Positions 1 to 4,459 of a stretch of DNA of 5,255 bases are shown piece by piece. The notes below the pieces were generated by a model that was not told the DNA's origin, made no database searches, and was given only the letters and a program-made list of their open reading frames with translations. A program made the position numbers and the translations under genes. Positions within the stretch are counted from its first letter, which is position 1; every line of letters begins with the position of its first letter. The stretch is from Pseudomonadota bacterium. GTDB taxonomy: Bacteria; Pseudomonadota; Gammaproteobacteria; Steroidobacterales; Steroidobacteraceae. The stretch spans positions 1 through 5,255 of the forward strand of contig JAKADE010000241.1 in NCBI GenBank assembly GCA_021820785.1. The letters run 5' to 3'.

Positions 1-54
1 TTAAACTCTGCGCGGTGCCGGCGTCGCCGTCGTCATTCGATCATCATGGTGTTC

Positions 55-84
55 ACGTGTCCACCGCGGATTTGGTGGACACGT
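55..84. repeat. Perfect 11-bp inverted repeat (hairpin)
   Basis: ACGTGTCCACC at 55-65 is the exact reverse complement of GGTGGACACGT at 74-84, with an 8-nt loop (66-73). It starts 20 nt past the stop codon of the leftward lipoprotein gene, so it could stabilise or end that transcript. Neither side has a T-run, so a classical intrinsic terminator is not supported. It could also be an operator or the relic end of a mobile element. Confidence 0.6.
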
Positions 85-103
85 ATGCTCTTACCGCTGG
101 GTT

Positions 104-481
104 TCAACGGGAAGGTGGGTTCCCCGGACGCTCACTTGGGTTGCTCGCCGGACTCAGCTCATATGTCCCGCCCGTCGAACATGGGCGGCAACTCCAGGCG
201 GTGCTCGGCGGAGCCGCTCTCGCCCGCTGCTCCAGCCAGCGCTGCATGGCGCCGGGGTCTAAGCACTGCTGCTGCGAAATGTACGAGAGAGACGACTGAT
301 GGGTGCAGAACTCAGTCTTGCCGTGATGGATTCTTGGGGTGTATCCGTCGCTCTCGGCCCTGAGCAACAATCCGCGCGAGACCCCGAAATGCGCCGCCTC
401 GGCGGTGAGCGTTTCGGTGTTTGCGCAACCTCCCAACAGCACCGATAGAGCGAGCAAGGTCCATAAATTCGCGGTTCTCAT
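104..481 (-). CDS. Small putative lipoprotein
   Basis: This encodes a 125-residue protein that I cannot assign to a named family. The N-terminus is a typical lipoprotein signal: Met-Arg, a hydrophobic stretch (about residues 6-17), then the lipobox LGGC with the acylated cysteine at residue 19. It is therefore likely exported, cleaved by signal peptidase II and anchored to a membrane facing the periplasm. The mature part is short and polar, with two further cysteines in FCTHQ and QQCLD (about residues 59 and 73) that could form a disulfide. The last 40 or so residues are rich in Pro, Ser and Gly and look disordered. The start is supported by GGAGGG (plus-strand 492-497) 10 nt upstream of the ATG. 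The IS5 element's target duplication ends 28 nt upstream of the start, so the native promoter has probably been separated from the gene. Function is unknown. Confidence 0.7.
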   Translation of the reverse strand: MRTANLWTLLALSVLLGGCANTETLTAEAAHFGVSRGLLLRAESDGYTPRIHHGKTEFCTHQSSLSYISQQQCLDPGAMQRWLEQRARAAPPSTAWSCRPCSTGGTYELSPASNPSERPGNPPSR

Positions 482-508
482 GACGTCGAGTCCCTCCGAA
501 ATGGTGCA

Positions 509-512
509 TTAA
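509..512. repeat. Target-site duplication TTAA (left copy)
   Basis: TTAA directly abuts the left inverted repeat and is matched by TTAA at 1847-1850 just outside the right repeat. The 4-bp length and YTAR form fit IS5-group insertion. TTAA is palindromic and short, so chance identity is not excluded. Confidence 0.75.
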
Positions 513-531
513 CAGGCTGATGAAAAACCCG
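513..531 (+). repeat. IS5 terminal inverted repeat, left end
   Basis: CAGGCTGATGAAAAACCCG matches the reverse complement of 1828-1846 at 18 of 19 positions; only the eighth base differs (A here, T in the partner). Similarity continues patchily inward (GATT, then GGC). Confidence 0.9.
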
Positions 532-686
532 GTGATTGAGGCGTATGACTCCCTGTGAACGCTCGTCGAGCAACTCTTTTGAGTCCGATTTCGGGCGTTT
601 TGGCCTCGCGATCCTTGCCGTGGGAGGCTCCGTTGCTCGTTGGGGTGGACATTTCGATCGCCGTGTCGCTCAAGATGGCATCCGTG

Positions 687-1778
687 CTACGTGAACCCCG
701 GCGCGAGAAGATTGCGCATGCGCACCAGGTTGTAGCCGGTGAAGGTCAGCAGCGTCGCGAACTCGATCTTCCTGCGACCACGCACCTTCGGGCGCCTCAA
801 AAGTCCGATGTCCTTCGCCCAGCCGAAGGACTCCTCGATGCGCTTGCGCGCTTTGATGCTCAGGGCGTATCCAGCATGACGAGTGGTGCGGCGGTTGATG
901 GCCGAGCCGCCGCGTCGCTCAATGTTCTGCGCCACATGCGGGGTGACGTTCAGCTCACGGGTTTGGCGGACGAACTCGCGCGTGTCATAGCCCTTATCGG
1001 CTGCGAGCGTGCACCGCCTCGGGCCGGACAACTCACCGAGCATGTCGATCGCGGCGCTGCGCTCGGCGGTGCCGCTCGCCTGCGTCACCTGCGCGGCAAC
1101 GATCAGGCCGTGGCGGTTCTCGCTGACCGCGTGCCCGAGGTACGCCAGCTTCGCGGTCGTGCCGGCACTCTTCCTATACAGCTTTGCCTAAGGGTCGGTC
1201 GTGGACGCATGCGTATCGTTCGTGCGCTGCTCGCCGCGAAAGTCGTGCGCGTCATTGCGGCCACCGCTTCCGCCAGAACCGCCGGAGCCGTCCTTGGGCC
1301 GAAAACTCTTGTGCGACGCCCAGGCTGCAATCAACGTGCCGTCGACGCTGAAATGCTCATCGCTCAGCAGGCCTGCCATCCGAGCCTGCTCTACAATCGC
1401 CTCGAAGAGCTCACGCGCGATATCCGCCTCGAGCAGCCGATCGCGGTTCTTGCTGAAGGTCGAGTGATCCCACACCGGCTCGTCCACCGACAGCCCGACG
1501 AACCATCGGAACAGCAAGTTGTACTCGAGCTGCTCAATCAGCAGCCGCTCGCTTCGGATCGAGTAGAGAACCTGCAGCAGCAGTGCCCGAATCAGCCGCT
1601 CCGGCGCGATGGAGGGCCTGCCCGTCTGCGAGTAGAGCCTCTCGAACCGCCGGTCCATCTGCGCCAGCGCCTCGGCGATCATCGCGCGGATGGGCCGCAG
1701 CGGGTGCTTCGCCGGAACCCGCGCTTCCGGGGAGACGTAGCTGAACATCGCTTCCTGCTTCGAATCCGCTCCACGCAT
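687..1778 (-). pseudogene. IS5-family transposase with one in-frame amber stop
   Basis: This is a DDE transposase of the IS5 family, which would cut and rejoin the element's ends. The reading frame is 363 residues plus a TAG stop, about full family length, but codon 197 (1188-1190) is TAG. Reading resumes in the same frame with AKLYRKSAGTTAKLAYLGHA, and the family usually has TDPEA or TDPDA here, so a GAG-to-TAG change is the simplest explanation. The DUF772-like N-terminal domain is intact (GRPSIAPERLIRALLLQVLY, residues 53-72). The first catalytic Asp is D146 in VDGT. The second is D261 in ADKGYD, and the Glu is E315 in RKRIEESFGW, so the last two lie beyond the stop. A GAGG motif 7 nt upstream supports the ATG at 1778. 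A Gly/Ser-rich stretch covers residues 164-173. Without readthrough the 196-residue product cannot be catalytic. Confidence 0.93.
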
Positions 1779-1827
1779 CGGAGAACCTCGATCTTGCGCC
1801 AGATAACCGCTAATTTGCCCGAATCGT

Positions 1828-1846
1828 CGGGTTTTTCAACAGCCTG
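1828..1846 (-). repeat. IS5 terminal inverted repeat, right end
   Basis: Read on the minus strand this is CAGGCTGTTGAAAAACCCG, the partner of 513-531. It lies 49 bp upstream of the transposase start codon, the usual place for the promoter-side end. Confidence 0.9.
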
Positions 1847-1850
1847 TTAA
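1847..1850. repeat. Target-site duplication TTAA (right copy)
   Basis: This is the partner of 509-512. Removing the element and one TTAA rejoins an AT-rich stretch (TGCATTAATAAATTG) that may have been the upstream region of the lipoprotein gene. Confidence 0.75.
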
Positions 1851-1949
1851 TAAATTGAATTTTCCATCGCGCGACCGGGCGCGCCCCAATCCGATCGATC
1901 CCGTCCGGTAATCCGCATCGTTTTTGACCCGTGATCCTACTCCGAATTG

Positions 1950-2645
1950 TTAGAGAACGAACCTGCCCGCTGGGGTGGCGCTGCAGGTCGCAAACTCTTC
2001 CGGGGTCGGCGACCGCAGAGCTTTGTCGCGGGCTTTGGCGAGGATGCAGGCCAGATACGTCAACGGATTGATCTAGTTCGCCTTATATGACTCGACCAAT
2101 GAACAGTAGATCGCAGCGGCGCCTCTGGCACGCTCGGAGACCACAAAGAGAAATGCTTTGCGCCCGACCGCGATCGCCCGCATGCAGCGGTCGGCATAAC
2201 TGTTCGAGGCGTCAAGATGCCCGGCCTCGGTGAACTGCGTCAAGGCAGTCCAGTCCCTCAACGCGTAGTGCACCGCTTCTCCCAGGCTGGCCTTCGGGAG
2301 CACCGAGTGTACGGCGTTGTCGAGCCAGACTTTGAATTTGGTGAACAACGGGACCGTTCGCTCCTGTCTCGCCCGGGGGCGCTCGTCATCGGTGAGGTCT
2401 TTGATTTGCCGCTCGAAGCGGAAGAGCTCCGTGTAGAAAACCTGAGCCTCGTGCGGTCGGCCCGGGCTCTTCAGCAGATCGGCCGCTTTAGCCAAGCGTC
2501 GGCGCGCATATACATTGCAGGCAACTTCCATGATCTTCCCGCTGAGGCAGAGCGGATCGTGCCCGGGACCGGACTGAGGATGGCTCTGCAAGCTATTGAT
2601 GAGTAGGGGTTCGCGATCCGTCACCGAAATGCCATGGTGCCGCAC
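1950..2645 (-). pseudogene. tnpC: IS66-family transposase (TnpC) remnant, 5'-truncated with in-frame TAG
   Basis: This is the C-terminal part of an IS66-type TnpC transposase. Recognisable similarity begins near position 2565 with GKIMEVACNVYARRRL, matching the family's EVxCWAHxRRKF. It runs through LTQFTEAGHLDASNSYADRCMR and AIAVGRKAFLF to AAAIYCSLVESYKAN. A TAG at 2073-2075 then stands where relatives have Lys. The frame continues past it with INPLTYLACILAKARDKAL and ends at a TAA at 1950-1952. Full-length TnpC is roughly 500 or more residues; only about 230 are present and the N-terminal half is gone. The catalytic Glu of the family's NNxxER motif is Asp here (ADR, 2190-2192). The frame is open upstream to an ATG at 2645, but that part does not look like TnpC. 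No tnpA or tnpB partners or IS66 ends were found. The gene is dead. Confidence 0.88.
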
Positions 2646-2700
2646 AGAGCTAGGACAGTTGAGTCAACATCGTACTCTCTGTTCCATTCGTCAGGACAAA

Positions 2701-3006
2701 TCAAGCCTGTTGAGAGCGCTCTCTCCAAGCCCGTGGATGGCGGCTGCCGTGCAGAGCTGCGATTACAATTACGCCAGTGTCATCGACTGTGTAAAAGATT
2801 CCAAATGGGAATCGCTTGACAAGTGCGCGGCGAACCGACTTGTAGATCATAGGGTACGCGACAGGCTGCTCCGCGATTGTTACCAGCGCGCTTTGCACTT
2901 GATCGAGAAATTTGCCGCCGAGAGTGGGTTCGTTCGCCTCGTACCATAAGGCCGCCTCGACCAGGTCCTGCTCGGCTTCCGGCCGGAGGCGGACCTCGAC
3001 AGTCAC
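2701..3006 (-). CDS. ParE/RelE-superfamily toxin of a type II toxin-antitoxin system
   Basis: This is a 101-residue protein of the ParE/RelE fold. The order of motifs is typical: an N-terminal strand with RPEAEQDLVEAALWYE (residues 8-23), a helix with GGKFLDQVQSAL, then a central strand region with YPMIYKSVRRALVKRFPFGIFYTVDD. It ends with VIVIAALHGSRHPRAWRER, the usual ParE C-terminal strand and Arg-rich tail. RelE-type members cleave mRNA on the ribosome and ParE-type members poison DNA gyrase; the sequence alone does not settle which applies, though the pattern is closer to ParE. It starts with GTG and overlaps the antitoxin stop by 4 nt (GTGA at 3003-3006), indicating translational coupling. 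The frame is complete with no disabling change, in contrast to the dead mobile genes around it. Confidence 0.9.
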   Translation of the reverse strand: MTVEVRLRPEAEQDLVEAALWYEANEPTLGGKFLDQVQSALVTIAEQPVAYPMIYKSVRRALVKRFPFGIFYTVDDTGVIVIAALHGSRHPRAWRERSQQA

Positions 3007-3218
3007 AGCCGGCGGCGCACGTCGGCTAGAACGTCGGCCGCGGGTCGGCCGCGATTCTTGTCGACTTCATATGCCTCCAGGCGACGGTCGAGTTCGGCCT
3101 TTTGTTCGGCGGTAATTGGAAGCGCTTTGCGGTCTTCGGCAATGCTGTCCCATAGGTCCTCGACGAGCTTTATGCGTTCTTCGACAGGAAGCTCTCGCAG
3201 TCTGGCGTTCATGTGCAT
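3003..3218 (-). CDS. Antitoxin, addiction module component (CHP02574 / unstable antitoxin type)
   Basis: This 71-residue acidic-basic helical protein matches the CHP02574 addiction-module component family. The N-terminal LRELPVEERIKLVEDLWDSI (residues 7-26) is the family hallmark. It is followed by ITAEQKAELDRRLEAYEVD and a tail with a Val/Leu heptad-like pattern (ADVLADVRRRL). Such proteins bind and neutralise a ParE/RelE toxin and are degraded faster than it. The toxin gene follows directly with a 4-nt overlap, the standard antitoxin-first order. Two starts are possible: ATG at 3218, or ATG at 3212 (MNARL), two codons later. The upstream GTGAG lies only 2 nt before the first ATG but 8 nt before the second, so the shorter form may be the real one. 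A candidate promoter lies at 3243-3272. Confidence 0.88.
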   Translation of the reverse strand: MHMNARLRELPVEERIKLVEDLWDSIAEDRKALPITAEQKAELDRRLEAYEVDKNRGRPAADVLADVRRRL

Positions 3219-3221
3219 GTC

Positions 3222-3707
3222 TCACTTGGCTCGGACCGAATCAGCATACCGCCTGAGTCGAGGTGGTGCCAAGGCTGGATTTCGGGTGCATTTGTGCAGA
3301 AATTTCAGTCTTACCGCGTCGTCGATCAGACGGAATGTCGGACGTTGACCACGAACGTCGCAGGGAGCGATATGGGCTCCGTGGATCGCTGCATCAGGCT
3401 GGAACCGATCCCGTAGATGCGGGATTCGTTGGGTACATTCCGCAGCGCGGAGCCCGCTGGGACGTAGAAAGACGAGAGGGGACAGCTTCAGGGCGATCGC
3501 CGTCGTCGGGTGTCCGACGTAGCCATCTATCCTGCGGAGCAGGCCGCCGATCTTGTGTGGCTCCATGATGGCGGCGCGGTTTTCGACCGCCACGGGCGCC
3601 AGAGCGCCCCGCAGGTCCGAGGTGATGTCCCGTGTGGCCCGGCCCATCGTGATGGAGCGCCGGAAGATCCGGCCGCGGAGCTGCAATGCACAGCATGGCG
3701 CCACCAT
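3222..3707 (-). pseudogene. P4-type tyrosine integrase remnant (core fragment)
   Basis: The middle of a P4-like phage or island integrase is recognisable. CALQLRGRIFRRSITMGRAT matches the family's RALQxCGQVFRYAIATGRAE. After it come DLRGALAPVAVENRAAI, EPHKIGGLLRRIDGYVGHP and ALKLSPLVFLRPSGLRAAE. The last of these is the box I region, where the first catalytic Arg is retained (residue 87 of the frame) but the usual GELR reads SGLR. From about 3437 to lower coordinates the frame stays open but similarity fades; GAHIAP may echo the RPHIVPLS stretch. The HxxR box and the catalytic Tyr were not found, and the roughly 200-residue N-terminal part cannot fit in the 230 bp before the tRNA. It is non-functional. 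P4 integrases insert islands at tRNA 3' ends, so its place just downstream of tRNA-Leu is what an eroded island would leave. The ATG at 3707 is only the first Met in the open frame. Confidence 0.75.
3243..3272 (-). promoter_or_regulatory. Candidate sigma70 promoter of the toxin-antitoxin operon
   Basis: On the minus strand TTGGCA (3267-3272) and TATGCT (3243-3248) are separated by 18 bp, resembling -35 and -10 boxes; transcription would start near 3236. The short symmetric sequence TCGGACCGA (3231-3239) lies at the predicted start and could be an autoregulatory operator, but this is a guess. Confidence 0.4.
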
Positions 3708-3745
3708 CCTTATCTGGACCGTACGGGTAACGCCTCGCTCGCCTC

Positions 3746-3782
3746 AGTCCCGAACCAGGACTCACAAAAACCGGGACTCACA
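3746..3782. repeat. Short tandem direct repeat with embedded inverted repeat
   Basis: AACCAGGACTCACA (3753-3766) recurs as AACCGGGACTCACA (3769-3782), 13 of 14 bases equal at a 16-bp period. AGTCCCG (3746-3752) and CGGGACT (3772-3778) form a 7-bp inverted repeat around it. It lies between the integrase relic and the tRNA. It could be part of an integrase arm-binding region, but there is no direct evidence for that. Confidence 0.4.
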
Positions 3783-3813
3783 CGGGAGCGCGGTTACCCC
3801 CGTTTGACCCTCG

Positions 3814-3829
3814 GGCGTGTTATCACGCC
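3814..3829. repeat. Perfect 6-bp hairpin with 4-nt loop
   Basis: GGCGTG (3814-3819) and CACGCC (3824-3829) pair across the loop TTAT. It lies about 110 nt past the tRNA-Leu 3' end on the minus strand with no T-run. It could act as a pause or processing hairpin, or be chance. Confidence 0.3.
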
Positions 3830-3914
3830 GGTGGATTGCTGTGGATAGGCCGCGCTTCGCAAACCCACCGAGTTCCAAGGGTTTGGCGCAATGTTGGGAT
3901 GAAACGGGACGGGT

Positions 3915-3939
3915 TGGGAAAGCGGGGTTTGAACCCGCC
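3915..3939 (-). other. tRNA T-arm-like remnant or hairpin terminator directly after tRNA-Leu
   Basis: Directly after the CCA of tRNA-Leu, the minus strand reads a stem GCGGG (3938-3934), a loop TTCAAAC and the complement CCCGC (3926-3922), then TTTCCCA. The loop fits the T-loop consensus and GGTTCAAACCC fits the tRNA B-box pattern. The TTTCCCA then sits where an acceptor 3' strand would be. No matching D-arm, anticodon arm or 5' acceptor strand was found. It could be the 3' scrap of another tRNA left by recombination at the integration site, or a GC hairpin followed by TTT that weakly ends tRNA-Leu transcription. Confidence 0.4.
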
Positions 3940-4291
3940 TGGTGCCCGGGGCCGGAATCGAACCGGCACGGGGTTGCCCCCGAGGGATTTTCGTACCCGC
4001 TACGGTTTACACCGCTGCGCGCGCCCGGCGGACCCGCCGGCTGCGACGCATTTGGGGTCTGGACTTTACCTTTGCCCTGCCGCGACCTCAGCGTGCATCG
4101 CGGTTTAGGCAGGGGCCGTCAAGTCTCTACACTTTCCTCACGGCCCTGCAGCCGTTCGGCTTAGCTCGGTATTGCAGCCACCGTCACGTGCTGCTGGTCC
4201 ACCGACTTTGACCCCATTCACACCGGGCGTTTCCGCCCCGGGTGCTCAACTTCGTTAAGTCCCTTGCGTCTACCTGTTTCGCCACCCGGGC
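3940..4291 (-). tRNA. tRNA-Leu(UAA), interrupted by a group I intron
   Basis: The 5' exon is 4257-4291 (35 nt) and the 3' exon 3940-3991 (52 nt), giving an 87-nt tRNA after splicing. Seen directly: the acceptor stem GCCCGGG pairs fully with CCCGGGC, with discriminator A and an encoded CCA. The D-arm is GCG / CGC with GG in the loop (AAACAGGTAGA). The anticodon stem AGGGA / TCCCT closes the loop CTTAAAA, so the anticodon is UAA. The long variable arm CGGGGGCAACCCCGT is typical of a class II tRNA, and the T-arm is GCCGG-TTCGATT-CCGGC. The break falls after the first anticodon base, the site used in cyanobacterial and plastid tRNA-Leu(UAA). It would decode UUA, and UUG by wobble. It is transcribed divergently from ccmA. 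A TAGAAT box lies 15 nt upstream. The integrase relic lies just past the 3' end. Confidence 0.95.
3992..4256 (-). ncRNA. Group I intron (cyanobacterial/plastid tRNA-Leu type), 265 nt
   Basis: This is a self-splicing-type intron in tRNA-Leu(UAA). It follows the exon U and ends in G (3992), as group I introns do. The exon's CUU can pair with intron GAG (4245-4247), placing a U-G wobble at the 5' splice site. P2 is CACC...GGTG plus GGGCG / CGCCC capped by a GAAA loop (4221-4244). The Q-like element is GCAATACCGAGCTAAGCC (4158-4175). The R-like element is GTGTAGAGACTTGACGG (4116-4132), very close to the cyanobacterial GTGCAGAGACTCGACGG. The S-like element is GGTAAAGTCC (4061-4070). P7 pairs GACTT (4121-4125) with AAGTC (4062-4066). 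P8 pairs CCCTGCC (4108-4114) with GGCAGGG (4075-4081). P9-region hairpins are CCGGCG / CGCCGG (4025-4040) and CGGT-GTAA-ACCG (4003-4014), the latter with a GNRA loop. No endonuclease gene is present. I did not resolve P3 to P6 fully. Confidence 0.92.
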
Positions 4292-4329
4292 AAGGGAGGC
4301 GCTGGCATTCTACCCGAGGCCCGGGTGGC
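4281..4329. repeat. 11-bp inverted repeat spanning the tRNA-Leu 5' end
   Basis: GCCACCCGGGC (4281-4291, the first 11 nt of tRNA-Leu on the minus strand) is the exact reverse complement of GCCCGGGTGGC (4319-4329), with 27 bp between them. The distal arm lies in the -35 neighbourhood of the tRNA. If an upstream promoter transcribed it, the precursor could mispair with the acceptor strand. It could equally be a protein-binding site or a partial tRNA relic. Confidence 0.5.
4307..4312 (-). promoter_or_regulatory. Candidate -10 box of tRNA-Leu
   Basis: On the minus strand TAGAAT ends 15 nt before the first tRNA base and is followed by a GC-rich discriminator, as expected for a stable-RNA promoter. 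No good -35 box was found at 16-18 bp upstream. Confidence 0.35.
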
Positions 4330-4391
4330 CTTGGCACCGTTGCGCTTTCGACGCAATAGGGGACGCTACGTAGGCAAAGCTGCGCACTGCC

Positions 4392-4397
4392 TATAGA
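4392..4397 (+). promoter_or_regulatory. Weak candidate -10 box of the ccm operon
   Basis: TATAGA lies about 60 nt upstream of the preferred ccmA start. The only -35-like sequence is TAGGCA (4371-4376) at a short 15-bp spacing, so support is weak. A transcript starting here would favour the ATG at 4460 over the one at 4403. Confidence 0.2.
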
Positions 4398-4459
4398 GAT
4401 AAATGTCCGAATTGGCGAGACTTGCCGCCCATCGAAGCAGCGATGGGCCGATGAGAGGC

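Larger units (their letters stand above)
513..1846 (-). mobile_element. IS5-family insertion sequence, 1334 bp, transposase interrupted
   Basis: The element is bounded by terminal inverted repeats starting CAGGCTG(A/T)TGAAAAACCCG, with 18 of the first 19 positions identical. It is flanked on both sides by TTAA, consistent with the 4-bp YTAR-type target duplication known for IS5-group elements. One transposase gene fills most of it on the minus strand (687-1778). About 155 bp between the transposase stop and the left repeat hold no recognisable gene. The ends are well preserved while the transposase carries a nonsense codon, so the copy is probably young but non-autonomous. It could still be moved by an intact relative's transposase. 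The direction given is that of the transposase. Confidence 0.92.

Noticed and set aside
46..363. Plus-strand frames opposite the lipoprotein gene
   Set aside because: They have no ribosome binding site or family resemblance, whereas the minus strand has a lipobox and a strong GGAGGG.
555..1850. Long open frame of 431 codons on the plus strand
   Set aside because: It runs antisense across the IS5 transposase, whose family motifs are clear on the minus strand, and its translation is Arg- and Leu-rich with no recognisable domain. It even runs through the IS right end.
2712..2723. 12-bp palindrome GAGAGCGCTCTC
   Set aside because: It lies within the last codons of the toxin gene, has no loop or T-run and no second copy, and is probably codon-driven chance.
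2596..2949. Plus-strand frame of 117 codons opposite the toxin
   Set aside because: It is antisense to a clear ParE-like toxin and its translation has no recognisable features.
3840..3848. TGTGGATAG as a DnaA box
   Set aside because: It is a single near-match, with no cluster of boxes, no AT-rich unwinding region and no replication genes nearby.
3817..4211. Overlapping plus-strand open frames across 3817-4211
   Set aside because: They lie antisense to the split tRNA-Leu and its intron. Translations such as GAGIEPARG are the well-known spurious product of reading a tRNA backwards.
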